From Paraburkholderia bryophila (GTDB taxonomy: Bacteria; Pseudomonadota; Gammaproteobacteria; Burkholderiales; Burkholderiaceae): DNA of 64,000 nt. Shown piece by piece: positions 24,867 to 34,064 of this stretch. The stretch lies in the NCBI RefSeq assembly GCF_003269035.1, contig NZ_QLTK01000032.1, positions 1-64,000 of the forward strand, read 5' to 3'. Position 1 is the first letter of the stretch; every line of letters starts with the position of its first letter. A program made the translations under genes and the position numbers. Below the pieces are notes generated by a model. The model searched no databases, had not been told where the DNA came from, and saw only the letters and a program-made list of their open reading frames with translations.

Positions 24867-27800
24867 ATGTATTTCGACGGCAGGTTATGGGCGATGCTGG
24901 CCGGGCTGCGACTACGCGTGGCAGCGGCAGTCGGGCTGGGTCTGATCGCCATGGTGTTCGGCGTGTTGCGCTTCGTGTTCCTTGGCCGGATGCTGGCGCT
25001 CGCGTTGCAGGGCGCGACGGTGCGCCAGGTCGCGCTGGCCGCGGCGGGCGTCGCGGTTTGCGTGCTGCTGCGCGCCGCGCTCGATCATCGTCGCGTGGTG
25101 GTCGCGCAGCACACGGCGGGGCGTGTGCAAACGGTGCTGCGGGCGCGGCTGTTCGACCGCATCGTCGAACTCGGACCGGCCTGGTTCGGCGCCGAACGGA
25201 CCGGCGGCGTGATGCTGGCCGTGATCGACGGCGTCGAGCAGTTGCAGACCTTCTTCGGCGCCTACGTGCCGCAGTTGATCATCGCCGCCTGCGCACCGCT
25301 GCTGATCTTCGCAGTGCTGGCCTGGTGGGACGTGCCGACCGCCGCCGTGCTGCTGGTCGCCGCGCTGGCCACGCTCGGCTTGCCGATGCTGGTCCACAAC
25401 GCCGACAAGCAGGCCGCCATCGCAAGGGCGCACGCGTTCAAGGCGTTCGGCGAGGAGTTTCTCGACGCGGTCCAGGGCCTGCCCACGCTGAAGGCGTTCG
25501 GTCAGAGCGGCGCGTTCGCGCAGAAGCTCGCCGAACGGGCAAGGGCGTTGTCCAGCAGCACCTTCTGGGTGCTCGCGCTCGGCTTGCTGACGCGCTTCTT
25601 CACCGACCTCGGCACGGGACTCGGCGCGGCCGCGGCGATCGCCGTCGGCGCATGGCGGGTGAGCCATGGCGAGATGAGTCTCGAAGCCTTGCTGATCGTG
25701 TTGATGGCGGGCACAGAGGTGTTCCGTCCGTTGCGCGATCTGCGTAACGTGCTGCATCAAGGCATGATCGGGCAATCGGCGGCGTCCGCCATTCACAGGC
25801 TGCTGGAGGCCCGCAGCGACGCGCTCGCCACTGGCGCCGCGCAAGTGCCTGATCTCAGTCCACGCATCGCGTTCGAGCAGGTCGGCTTCAGCTATCCGGG
25901 GCGTCGCGCGGTCGCGCATTCCGGTCTGAGCTTCGAGATCGCCGCCGGCGAAACCGTCGGCATCGTGGGGCCGAGCGGCGCGGGCAAGTCGACGATTCTG
26001 CGTCTGCTGCTGCGTCAGCACGATACGCAGGCCGGCACGATCCGGATCGGCGGACAGGACATCCGCACGCTCGACCCCGATCAGATCCGCGGCATGATCG
26101 CGATCGTCGCGCAGGACACCACGCTGTTCGACGGCACCATCGCAGACAATCTGCGGCTCGGGCGGCACGACGCCGCGGAGGCGGACGTGATCGCCGCCGC
26201 CAAAGCCGCCAATATCCACGATTTCATCCAGGCGCTGCCCGCTGGTTACGCCACCCGCATCGGCGAACGCGGCGCGACGCTGTCCGGCGGGCAACGCCAA
26301 CGGATCGCGATTGCCCGCGCGCTGTTGCGCGACGCGCCGATCCTCGTGCTCGACGAAGCGCTGTCGGCCGTGGACGCCGAGAACGAAGCCGTGATCCAGC
26401 AGGCGCTCGACCGGCTGATGCGCGGCCGCACCACCTTGATTCTGGCGCACCGTCTGTCGAGCGTGATCGGCGCCGACCGGATTCTGGTGCTGGACCAGGG
26501 GCGCGTGGTCGAAAGCGGCAAGCACGCCGAGCTGATCGCGCGGCCGGGCGTCTATCAACGCTTGATGGGGCCGCAGGTCGCCGCGCCGGTCGAGCGCGCC
26601 ACGCTGAGCGCGCCGGCCCGCGGCGCGTCGCGCGCGGCCGGGCCCGAGGAACGCGCGCTCGCCGCCGACGCCGCCGAGATCGGCTGGGTCGACACGCTGC
26701 GCAGTTTGCTGCGCTTCGTGCGGCCGTGGCGAACCCAACTCACGCTGACGGTGCTGTGCGGCATCGGCCGGGTGCTGGCGTTCATTGGCGTCGGTGTGCT
26801 GGGCGCGCTGGTGGTCGCGGGCATCGCGTCGGGCCGGCCGGTCACCACGCTGACCCTCGCGCTGCTGATCTGCGCGCCGGTCGCGGCAACGCTGCACTGG
26901 CTGGAATCGTGGATGGCGCACGCCATGGCGTACCGGCTGTTGTCCGAGATGCGGATCGCGCTGTTCGCCAAGCTCGAACGGCTCGCACCGGCGTATCTGT
27001 TGCGGCGCCGCTCCGGCGATCTGGTGGCGCTCGCCACGCAGGATGTCGAAACCGTCGAGTATTTCTACGCGCACACCGTGGCGCCGGCGTTCGTCGCGCT
27101 GCTGGTGCCCGCCGCCGTGCTGGCGCTGCTCGCCTGGACGGCGTGGCCGCTCGCGCTGGTGCTGCTGCCGTTTCTGGCCTCGGCCGGTTTAACGCCGATC
27201 CTCGCGCGCGGCAAGATCGACCGTTTGGGCGGCCGCGCGCGCGCCGCGTTGGGACGGGTCGGCGCGCATCTCACGGAGACCATCCAGGGGCTCGCCGAAC
27301 TGATCGCGTTCCAGGCCACGGGACGTCGCCGCGCGGTCTTTCTCGACGATCTCGCCGCTTACCAGGCGCAGCGCTCGGCCTTGCAGGACGATCTGTCGCG
27401 TCAGGGCGCCGCGCTCGAAATCGCGACCGGCCTGGGCGGTCTCGCGGTGGCGCTGCTCGGCGCGGTGCTGGCCGCGCGCGGCTGGTTCCCGCATGAATGG
27501 TTGCCATTGCTGGTGCTGGTTTCCGTGGCGGCTTTCATGCCGGTGGCGGAGATCGGTCAGGTGGCGCGCCAGTTGGCCGATACGATTGCCTCGACCCGTC
27601 GCCTGCATGTCGTGGAGTCCGAGCCCGAACCGATCGTGGAGGGCGATCAACCGGTGCCGGCGAACCCGGCGGTGGCTTTCGACACGGTGAGCTTTGCCTA
27701 TCCGGGACGCAGCGCGGCGACGCTCGACGAGGTGAGCTTCGCGGTCCGTCCCGGCAGCACGGTGGCGCTGGTCGGTGCGTCGGGCGCGGGCAAATCGACC

Positions 27801-28403
27801 GTGGCGAATCTGTTGCTGCGATTCTGGGACCCGCAGCAAGGGCGTATCACGCTGGGCGGTGTCGATCTGCGTGAGTTGCACACGGACGGCTTGCGCCGCC
27901 ACATCGCGCTGGTCGCGCAAGACACCTATCTGTTCAACGACACGCTGGAGGCCAACATTCGTCTGGCCGGCCGCGACGTGTCCGACGCCGACGTGCGCCG
28001 AGCGTTGCAACGCGCCGCGCTGAGCGACTTCGTCGACAGTCTGCCCGAGGGCCTGGCCACGCGCGTGGGCGAGCGCGGCGTGCAGTTGTCCGGCGGCCAA
28101 CGTCAGCGGGTGGCGATCGCGCGCGCGTTTCTCAAGGACGCGCCGATCCTCATCATGGACGAAGCGACCTCGCATCTCGACACGATCAGCGAACAGCAGA
28201 TTCGCGCAGCGTTGGAGGAACTGATGTCGCAACGGACGTCGATCATCATCGCGCACCGTCTGTCGACGATTCAGAACGCCGATACGATTCTCGTGATGGA
28301 CGCGGGACGTGTGGTCGAAGCCGGCAGTCACGACGAACTGCTGGCCGCACGTGGTGCCTATGCGCGGCTCGTCGCGAACCAGTCGTGGATGGTGAGCGCG
28401 TAG
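24867..28403 (+). CDS. Fused double ABC exporter (CydDC-like two-in-one)
   Basis: This 1178-residue protein contains two complete TMD-NBD halves in one chain. Half 1 covers about residues 1-570, with Walker A GPSGAGKST, signature LSGGQRQR and Walker B ILVLDEALS. Half 2 covers about residues 610-1178, with GASGAGKST, LSGGQRQR and ILIMDEATS. Each half has about six hydrophobic segments. Both ATP sites look intact. The layout recalls CydD-CydC, the heterodimeric thiol exporter, made as a single polypeptide, but a multidrug or peptide substrate is equally possible. AAGGGG precedes ATG 24867. The divergent LysR gene probably regulates it. Confidence 0.85.
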   Translation: MYFDGRLWAMLAGLRLRVAAAVGLGLIAMVFGVLRFVFLGRMLALALQGATVRQVALAAAGVAVCVLLRAALDHRRVVVAQHTAGRVQTVLRARLFDRIVELGPAWFGAERTGGVMLAVIDGVEQLQTFFGAYVPQLIIAACAPLLIFAVLAWWDVPTAAVLLVAALATLGLPMLVHNADKQAAIARAHAFKAFGEEFLDAVQGLPTLKAFGQSGAFAQKLAERARALSSSTFWVLALGLLTRFFTDLGTGLGAAAAIAVGAWRVSHGEMSLEALLIVLMAGTEVFRPLRDLRNVLHQGMIGQSAASAIHRLLEARSDALATGAAQVPDLSPRIAFEQVGFSYPGRRAVAHSGLSFEIAAGETVGIVGPSGAGKSTILRLLLRQHDTQAGTIRIGGQDIRTLDPDQIRGMIAIVAQDTTLFDGTIADNLRLGRHDAAEADVIAAAKAANIHDFIQALPAGYATRIGERGATLSGGQRQRIAIARALLRDAPILVLDEALSAVDAENEAVIQQALDRLMRGRTTLILAHRLSSVIGADRILVLDQGRVVESGKHAELIARPGVYQRLMGPQVAAPVERATLSAPARGASRAAGPEERALAADAAEIGWVDTLRSLLRFVRPWRTQLTLTVLCGIGRVLAFIGVGVLGALVVAGIASGRPVTTLTLALLICAPVAATLHWLESWMAHAMAYRLLSEMRIALFAKLERLAPAYLLRRRSGDLVALATQDVETVEYFYAHTVAPAFVALLVPAAVLALLAWTAWPLALVLLPFLASAGLTPILARGKIDRLGGRARAALGRVGAHLTETIQGLAELIAFQATGRRRAVFLDDLAAYQAQRSALQDDLSRQGAALEIATGLGGLAVALLGAVLAARGWFPHEWLPLLVLVSVAAFMPVAEIGQVARQLADTIASTRRLHVVESEPEPIVEGDQPVPANPAVAFDTVSFAYPGRSAATLDEVSFAVRPGSTVALVGASGAGKSTVANLLLRFWDPQQGRITLGGVDLRELHTDGLRRHIALVAQDTYLFNDTLEANIRLAGRDVSDADVRRALQRAALSDFVDSLPEGLATRVGERGVQLSGGQRQRVAIARAFLKDAPILIMDEATSHLDTISEQQIRAALEELMSQRTSIIIAHRLSTIQNADTILVMDAGRVVEAGSHDELLAARGAYARLVANQSWMVSA

Positions 28404-28457
28404 TACGGCGCGAGGCGAGTGCAGCGACCTCGGCGACCTATCCGATCTGCTAGTGTC

Positions 28458-28481
28458 CGATACGTGGCGTGGCACGTATCG
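28458..28481. promoter_or_regulatory. 9-bp inverted repeat upstream of the SBP56 gene
   Basis: The arms CGATACGTG and CACGTATCG are perfectly complementary around the 6-base loop GCGTGG. The repeat lies 55 bases behind the ABC exporter stop and 158 bases before the SBP56 start. No T-run follows it on the plus strand, so an operator is more likely than an intrinsic terminator. The rest of the 235-base gap shows nothing else I can support. Confidence 0.45.
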
Positions 28482-28638
28482 TCACACTCTTTGCCGGAAT
28501 CGGCGCAACTTCCGGTTGCTCTCGCTGCCGCCGTGCACTACAAATCTAAACCGGAGCGCATGCGCATCGCGCAGCGCGCACGGTCAGGACCATCCGGCAT
28601 CCAACCTTCCGAATCAGACAGACAAGGAGACTCCCGTC

Positions 28639-30045
28639 ATGGGTATGCGCCCCGATCCCACGTTCCACGCGTCGCCGAAACTCGCGATGGAGGCGCCGCC
28701 GGAAGATTACGCGTACACGCTGTTGCTGAGCCCCGATTTCTCGCAACCCGACGCGCTCGCGGTGATCGACGTGAAACCCGGCTCGCCCACCTACAGCCAG
28801 GTGGTGCATACGGTGACCATGCCGAACACCGGCGACGAGTTCCATCACTTCGGCTGGAATGCCTGCTCGTCGTCGTTGTCGCCGCTAACCGGACACGCGT
28901 TTCTCGAACGGCGCTATCTGATCATTCCAGGCTTGCGTTCTTCGCGCATCTACATTGTGGACACCAAGCCGCATCCCACGCAGGCGCGCATTCACAAGAT
29001 CATCGAACCCGAGGAGATTTTCCGCAAAACGGGGTACTCGCGTCCGCATACGGTGCATTGCGGACCCGAGGGTATTTACATCAGCACGTTGGGCGGTGCA
29101 GGCAAGGACGGCACCGAAGGGCCGCCGGGCATTTTCATCATGGATTGCGAAACGTTCGACGTGCTCGGCCGCTGGGAAATCGACCGCGGCATGCAGGAGA
29201 AGCACTACGACTTCTGGTGGAATCTGCCGCGCGACTACATGGTGTCGAGCGAGTGGGCGCTGCCGCCGCAGTTCGAGAATGGCATCGTCCCCGAAGATCT
29301 GCTTGCCAATCAATATGGGCATCGGGTCCACTTCTGGGATCTGCGCGCGCGGCGCAACGTACAGACGCTCGACCTCGGCGCGAATCATCAGATGGCGCTC
29401 GAAGTGCGGCCCGCGCACGATCCCAGCCGCGAGTACGGCTTCCTCGGCGTGGTGGTCGACACCACCAACCTGGAGGGGTCGATCTGGACCTGGTGGCGCG
29501 AAGGCGGGCAGTTCCACATTGAAAAGACCGCGACCATTCCGGCCGAACCAGCCGCGGCGGAATTGCTGCCGCCGCTGCTGCAAGGTTTCGGCGCGGTGCC
29601 GCCGCTCGTCACCGACATCGATCTTTCCATCGACGACAAATACCTCTACGTCGCCTGCTGGGGCACCGGCGAATTGCGTCAGTACGACGTGACCGAGCCG
29701 CGCAAGCCGAAACTGACCGGCTCGGTGCATATCGGCGGCATCGTGCGGCGCACGCCGCATGCAAACGGTCAGACGTTCGGCGGCGGCCCGCAAATGATCG
29801 AGATCAGCCGCGACGGCAAACGCGTCTACTGGACCAACTCGCTGTATTCCACGTGGGACGACCAGTTCTATCCGGAAGGCGTGCCCGCCGCCAAGGTGAT
29901 GGCCCATGTGGAGCCGGGCGGCGGCCTCACGCTAGACAAAGACTTCTGGGTCACGTTTCCCGACGGCTACCGGTCGCACCAGATCCGCCTGGAAGGCGGC
30001 GACTGTTCGACCGATTCGTTCTGTTATCCGTCGGTGGGCAGTTGA
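28639..30045 (+). CDS. Selenium-binding-protein/methanethiol-oxidase family protein (SBP56)
   Basis: This 468-residue protein of the SELENBP1/SBP56 family has the conserved 'PNTGDEFHHFGWNACSS', 'YSRPHTVHCGPEGIYISTLG', 'DFWWNLPRDYMVSSEW' and 'DLSIDDKYLYVACWGTGELRQYDV' segments, the last forming beta-propeller blades. Characterised members (human SELENBP1, bacterial MtoX) oxidise methanethiol to formaldehyde, hydrogen sulfide and hydrogen peroxide, and the bacterial enzyme uses copper. The His residues in 'FHHF' and 'PHTVH' are candidate metal ligands. No Sec signal is visible. The start follows AAGGAGA. No SCO1 or MauG-type maturation gene is next to it, unlike the Hyphomicrobium mto locus. 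The next gene overlaps its stop (TTGA). Confidence 0.85.
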   Translation: MGMRPDPTFHASPKLAMEAPPEDYAYTLLLSPDFSQPDALAVIDVKPGSPTYSQVVHTVTMPNTGDEFHHFGWNACSSSLSPLTGHAFLERRYLIIPGLRSSRIYIVDTKPHPTQARIHKIIEPEEIFRKTGYSRPHTVHCGPEGIYISTLGGAGKDGTEGPPGIFIMDCETFDVLGRWEIDRGMQEKHYDFWWNLPRDYMVSSEWALPPQFENGIVPEDLLANQYGHRVHFWDLRARRNVQTLDLGANHQMALEVRPAHDPSREYGFLGVVVDTTNLEGSIWTWWREGGQFHIEKTATIPAEPAAAELLPPLLQGFGAVPPLVTDIDLSIDDKYLYVACWGTGELRQYDVTEPRKPKLTGSVHIGGIVRRTPHANGQTFGGGPQMIEISRDGKRVYWTNSLYSTWDDQFYPEGVPAAKVMAHVEPGGGLTLDKDFWVTFPDGYRSHQIRLEGGDCSTDSFCYPSVGS

Positions 30046-30722
30046 TCGGCGCAGGTTGGTCGCAGACCGGCCTATGGCTGGCGGTCCTCGCGAGCGGCCT
30101 CTATCACGGGCTCAACCCGGCAATGGGATGGCCGCTCGCGGTGTCGAGCGGCTTGATGCAACGCCGCGCGCGGGCGCTCGGCGGCGCGCTGCTGTATCTC
30201 GCGGCGGGACACGTGCTGGCCATGCTCGCGGTGATGATGCCGTTTGCCATGCTGGCGGTCCTGCTCGCCTGGCAGCGCGAGATCCAGGCCGGCGCGAGCG
30301 TGCTCGTGATTGGTTTCGGCGTGTGGCTGCTGATCCAGCGCCGCCATCCGCGCCTGCTGGCGCGGATTCCGCCGTCGCGTCTCGCGCTCTGGTCGTTCGC
30401 CGTGGCCATTGCGCACGGCGCGGGACTGATGCTCGTGCCGGTGTACCTCGGACTGTGCCGTTCGTACGGCATGGATCACGCGCATCGCGCCGCGCAGACG
30501 CTGATCGACGCGAATCTGCAGATGGCCTTGCTGGTTTCAGCCGTGCATGCCGCCGCAATGATGGCGGCGGGCGGCTTGCTGGCGTGGCTGGTTTACCGCT
30601 ACCTCGGGCTGAAATTCGTGTCGCGGAGCTGGTTCAATCTGGACACGGTCTGGGCGGTGAGCCTTGTGCTCGTCGGCACGCTTTCATTGGCGTTGATCGC
30701 GACCGACAGTTTCAGGCTGTGA
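30042..30722 (+). CDS. Integral membrane protein coupled to the SBP56 gene
   Basis: This 226-residue protein has about six hydrophobic segments and little polar sequence, so it is an inner-membrane protein. It begins LIGAGWSQTGLWLAVLASGLYHGLNPAMGWPLAVSS and later has 'FAVAIAHGAGLMLVPVYLG', two His/Gly-containing helices that recall small metal or substrate permeases, though I cannot assign a family. The likely start is TTG 30042, overlapping the SBP56 stop by four bases, so translation is probably coupled. Its C-terminal codons overlap the convergent DUF971 gene by 11 bases. A role in export, import or metal supply for the SBP56 reaction is only inference. Confidence 0.6.
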   Translation: MIGAGWSQTGLWLAVLASGLYHGLNPAMGWPLAVSSGLMQRRARALGGALLYLAAGHVLAMLAVMMPFAMLAVLLAWQREIQAGASVLVIGFGVWLLIQRRHPRLLARIPPSRLALWSFAVAIAHGAGLMLVPVYLGLCRSYGMDHAHRAAQTLIDANLQMALLVSAVHAAAMMAAGGLLAWLVYRYLGLKFVSRSWFNLDTVWAVSLVLVGTLSLALIATDSFRL

Positions 30723-31026
30723 GCCCCGCGACAGCGCTTTCAATGGCCGGCAAGGCATGGAGATACGGCCATGGAAAAATGCCGCGGTCGTGTGCGTCGC
30801 TGAAGACCAGTTGCACGCCGTAACCCATCGGCTGGATTTCGGTCACGACTACATCGTGCGCTTGCGTGGCTGTGCCGTTTGGGCCGGCCGCGTTACGCAA
30901 ACGGCGGCATCCCGCGCACGGACACGCATCGCGCAACGTGCGGTGGGCGATCCGCTGCGCGGCCGCGCCGGGCCAATACAGGATCATGGCGTCGGCGGTC
31001 AGATCGACGCGGCTCGGTACATTCAT
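30712..31026 (-). CDS. DUF971-domain protein
   Basis: This 104-residue protein matches the DUF971 pattern, the small domain also found at the N-terminus of gamma-butyrobetaine hydroxylase. It has 'ADAMILYWPGAAAQRIAHRTLRDACPCAGCRRL', with a C-x-C-x2-C cluster that could bind metal, and an 'IQPMGYGVQLVFSDAHDRGIFPWPYLHAL' end. The standalone form often sits beside Fe-S or iron-handling genes. It is the last gene of the GntR-led operon, overlaps the HEAT-repeat gene by four bases and is convergent with the membrane protein gene. Its biochemical role is unknown. Confidence 0.75.
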   Translation of the reverse strand: MNVPSRVDLTADAMILYWPGAAAQRIAHRTLRDACPCAGCRRLRNAAGPNGTATQAHDVVVTEIQPMGYGVQLVFSDAHDRGIFPWPYLHALPAIESAVAGLTA

Positions 31027-32036
31027 CGGCTGGCGTCCTCGATCTGCTGAAGCGCGATTCGCACGGCTTTGCGCACGTCGGGGTCCGCGTCGTTCAATGC
31101 GTCGAGCAGTGCGGGCAGCGTCGCCGGTTCGCGCAATTCGCCGAGCGCAAGCGCGGCTTCCTTGCGCAGATTGCTGATCGGATTCGACAACAACGCCGCG
31201 ATCGGCAACGCGGCGGCACGTTCGCCGATTTGCCCAAGCGCACGTACGGCGCGCAACCGGACTTGCCAGTAGTCGTCGGTGAGTGCGGCGATCAGCGCTT
31301 CATGTACGTCATGAGCGTCGTGCACGGCGTTCGCGCGCAGTTTGCCGAGCGTGGTCGCGGCTTCTTCCCGAACCTGCCAGACCGGATCGCTCAGTGCCTG
31401 CAGCAGCGCGGTCAGCGTGGGCGTGTGCGTGGCGGCTGCGAAGCCGAGCGCACCGACCGCCGCGCGCCGGATCTCCGCGTTGGCATCGGCGGTAACGATG
31501 GCGGCAAGCGGGGCCAACGCGCGGGCGTCCTTCAACCAGCCCAGCAGCACGACGGCTTCCGTACGTACGCTGTCGTCGCGATGTTCAAGCGCTCGCAAGG
31601 CGGGCGCCAGCGCCTCGGCGTAACGCAATTCGCGCAAGCCGCGCAACACGGCGGCCTGCACGAACGGTTCGGCGTGATCGGTCCAGCGGTGCAGCACCGC
31701 ACCGCACACCTCGTCCTTCAAGGTGGACAGGCTCTGCGCGGCGGCCATGCGCACATCGGGATCGGCGTCGAGCAGGGCGTGGCAGAGCGCGTCGACAATC
31801 CACGCTTCTTCCCACGAACCGAGCACGCGCGCCGCTTCGCGCCTGAGCTCGGGCGACCCGTCATGGGCCAGCGCGTGCGCGATGAGCGGCAGCGTATCCG
31901 GTTCTTCGAGATCGGCCAGTTCGAGCAGCGCGATGCGCCGCACCACCGCATCGGTGTCGGCGAGACGCGGCAGCAGGGCGGCGACTTCCGGCGCCAGCGT
32001 GTCGGGATCGTGAGTCAGTAAAGTGGAATCGGTCAT
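31023..32036 (-). CDS. HEAT-repeat protein
   Basis: This 337-residue protein is made almost entirely of HEAT/PBS-lyase-type helical repeats of about 31 residues. Examples are 'DPDVRMAAAQSLSTLKDE', 'DDSVRTEAVVLLGWLKDARAL', 'DPVWQVREEAATTLGKLR' and 'DADPDVRKAVRIALQQIED'. Such solenoids act as scaffolds or chaperones, and some relatives (NifX/CpcE-like or tungsten-enzyme-associated) help assemble cofactor proteins. Here it lies between a ferredoxin and DUF971, so a scaffold or maturation role for the flavoprotein-ferredoxin pair is plausible but unproven. ATG 32036 was chosen over the longer frame, which overlaps the ferredoxin gene out of phase. Confidence 0.75.
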   Translation of the reverse strand: MTDSTLLTHDPDTLAPEVAALLPRLADTDAVVRRIALLELADLEEPDTLPLIAHALAHDGSPELRREAARVLGSWEEAWIVDALCHALLDADPDVRMAAAQSLSTLKDEVCGAVLHRWTDHAEPFVQAAVLRGLRELRYAEALAPALRALEHRDDSVRTEAVVLLGWLKDARALAPLAAIVTADANAEIRRAAVGALGFAAATHTPTLTALLQALSDPVWQVREEAATTLGKLRANAVHDAHDVHEALIAALTDDYWQVRLRAVRALGQIGERAAALPIAALLSNPISNLRKEAALALGELREPATLPALLDALNDADPDVRKAVRIALQQIEDASR

Positions 32037-32047
32037 GAACGGGGCGC

Positions 32048-32293
32048 CTAGCGAAGCAGGTAAGGAATCTCGACTTTCACCGCGCCGGTCGGGCAATCCT
32101 GCTCGCACGGCATGCAGTACCAGCATTCGTCGAACTGCATGTAGGCCTTGCCTTTGCTGACGTCGATCGCGAGCAGATCGAGCGGGCAAACGTCGACGCA
32201 GACGGTGCAGCCCTTGTCCGCGATGCATCTGTTTTCATCGATCGTGACGGGCGCGCTGCTGCGCTGGAAAATCTCGTGGGGCGTATAGGACAT
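32048..32293 (-). CDS. Two-cluster [4Fe-4S] ferredoxin
   Basis: This 81-residue protein has two Cys motifs, 'CIADKGCTVCVDVCP' and 'CWYCMPCEQDCP', the pattern of a bacterial 2[4Fe-4S] ferredoxin related to the AprB beta subunit of adenylylsulfate reductase. It should accept or donate electrons to the flavoprotein encoded 22 bases upstream in the operon. I set the start at ATG 32293 because the longer frame adds residues unlike any ferredoxin. The AprB C-terminal tail that wraps the alpha subunit is missing, so this is not a full AprB. Confidence 0.85.
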   Translation of the reverse strand: MSYTPHEIFQRSSAPVTIDENRCIADKGCTVCVDVCPLDLLAIDVSKGKAYMQFDECWYCMPCEQDCPTGAVKVEIPYLLR

Positions 32294-32315
32294 CGCGGGC
32301 CTTCCTTTCTGTGAT

Positions 32316-34064
32316 TCAGACAATCGCATCGGCAAGCGGACGGTGCTCCGCTTCGGGGATGCGCAGCTTGCGGTACGAGTCGAGTTCGGTCTCGGTCAGC
32401 GCCACGACATACGGTTCGACCGCGCGTTTCTCGCTGACCATGCGGCCCGCGTCGTCCTTGCGCAGATGGGTGTGGCAGAACCAGTCGGCGTCGTTGCGCT
32501 GCGGATAGTCGACCCGATGGTGATACAGCCCCCAGCGGCTCTCGGTACGGAACAGCGACGCCCGCGCGGCCATTTCCGCGCAATCGCGAATCGCACGGAC
32601 TTCGGCGGCACGCATCAGCTCGTGCGGATTGTCGGCCTTGATCGCGGCGATGTCGTCGGCGATTTCAGCAAAGCGCTGCAGGCCGATTTCCATCTTGCGC
32701 GTGACCTTGGGCGGCTGCAGGTAATCGTTGACCATGCGGCGCAGCTTGTATTCCACCTGCGAAGGCGCCAGACCGTTGTCACGTTCGAGCGGCGCGTAAA
32801 TGCGCGCGCGTTCGGCGTCGATCTGTTCCTGATCCAACGCGGCATGCTCGCGGCCCGTCACGTACGCCGCCGCGTTCTGCCCTGCGAACCAACCGTACGT
32901 GAAGGCGCCGAGCATGTAGTTGTGCGGCACCGCAGCCATGTCGCCGGCCGCGTACAGACCCGGCACGGTGGTCTCCGCACGCGCGTTCACATACACGCCC
33001 GAGGCGCTGTGGCCGCTGCAGAAGCCGATCTCCGAGATATGCATCTCGACCATCTGTTGCCGGTAATCGGTGCCGCGTCCCGCATGAAAACGCCCGCGAC
33101 TCGGGCGCTCGTTGGTGTGCAGGATCTGCTCGATGGTCTGAATGGTTTCCTCGGCGAGGTGATCGAGTTTCAGGAACACGGGGCCATTGCCGCTTTGCAG
33201 TTCCTGGTAAAACTCCCACATCATCTGACCGCTCCAGTAATCGCATTCGATAAAACGTTCGCCCTTGCCGTTGGCCGTGAAGCCACCCAGCGGACCGGTC
33301 ACGTACGCACAAGCCGGGCCGTTGTAGTCCTTGATCAGCGGGTTGATCTGGAAGCATTCGAGGTTCGCAAGCGCGGCGCCCGCGTGATAGGCCATGGCAT
33401 AGCCATCGCCGGCATTGGTGGGGTTTTCGTAGGTGCCCATCAGATAGCCGGATGCGGGCAGGCCGAGACGGCCGGCCGCGCCGCACGACAGGATCACCGC
33501 CTTGGCGCGCACCACGTAGAAATCCGCGTTGCGGCAGTCGAAGCCGAGCACGCCGCACACGTTGCCCTGCGCGTCCTTGAGCAGACGCGTGGCGACGATC
33601 CGGTTGGTGATCGCCACCCGCGCGCGCTTCAATTGCCGGTACAGCACCTTCTTGATGTCATGGCCCTCGGGCATGGGCAACACATACGATCCCATGTGAT
33701 GCACTTTCTTCACCGCATAGTCGCCGGTGCCGTCCTTCTCGAACTTCACGCCCCAGCGGTCCAGTTCCTCGATGGTCCTGAAGCTGTGTTTCGCGTACGC
33801 ATAGACCGCTTCCTGATCGACGATACCGTCGTTGGCGATCGTGATCTCGCGGGTGTACTGCTCGGGCGTCGCGTGACCGGGAATCACCGCGTTGTTCAGG
33901 CCGTCCATGCCCATCGAAATCGCGCCGCTGCGCTTGACGTGGGCCTTTTCCAGCAACAGCACCCGGAGGCCGGGATTCGCTTCCTTCGCCTTGACGGCGG
34001 CCATCGGGCCCGCCGTGCCACCGCCGACGATCACGATGTCGTAGTCGAGTACATGAGTGTTCAT
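32316..34064 (-). CDS. AprA/fumarate-reductase-like FAD flavoprotein
   Basis: This 582-residue flavoprotein has an N-terminal dinucleotide fold ('YDIVIVGGGTAGPMAAVKAKEANPGLRVLLLEKA'), a central 'SCGAAGRLGLPASG' and a late 'GLYAAGDMAAVPHNYMLGAFTYGWFAGQNAAAYV' FAD-contacting strand. It has a C-terminal helical domain like AprA, FrdA and SdhA. Together with the ferredoxin it resembles a cytoplasmic AprAB-type oxidoreductase, but no ATP sulfurylase or Qmo genes lie nearby, so sulfate reduction is unlikely. The substrate is unknown; an organosulfur or enoate compound is possible. Its start overlaps the GntR stop (ATGA). Confidence 0.8.
   Translation of the reverse strand: MNTHVLDYDIVIVGGGTAGPMAAVKAKEANPGLRVLLLEKAHVKRSGAISMGMDGLNNAVIPGHATPEQYTREITIANDGIVDQEAVYAYAKHSFRTIEELDRWGVKFEKDGTGDYAVKKVHHMGSYVLPMPEGHDIKKVLYRQLKRARVAITNRIVATRLLKDAQGNVCGVLGFDCRNADFYVVRAKAVILSCGAAGRLGLPASGYLMGTYENPTNAGDGYAMAYHAGAALANLECFQINPLIKDYNGPACAYVTGPLGGFTANGKGERFIECDYWSGQMMWEFYQELQSGNGPVFLKLDHLAEETIQTIEQILHTNERPSRGRFHAGRGTDYRQQMVEMHISEIGFCSGHSASGVYVNARAETTVPGLYAAGDMAAVPHNYMLGAFTYGWFAGQNAAAYVTGREHAALDQEQIDAERARIYAPLERDNGLAPSQVEYKLRRMVNDYLQPPKVTRKMEIGLQRFAEIADDIAAIKADNPHELMRAAEVRAIRDCAEMAARASLFRTESRWGLYHHRVDYPQRNDADWFCHTHLRKDDAGRMVSEKRAVEPYVVALTETELDSYRKLRIPEAEHRPLADAIV

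Noticed and set aside
24912..27074. 720-codon open frame on the minus strand
   Set aside because: It lies opposite the fused ABC exporter, and its translation is Arg/His/Gln-rich low-complexity sequence, the usual antisense shadow in GC-rich genes.
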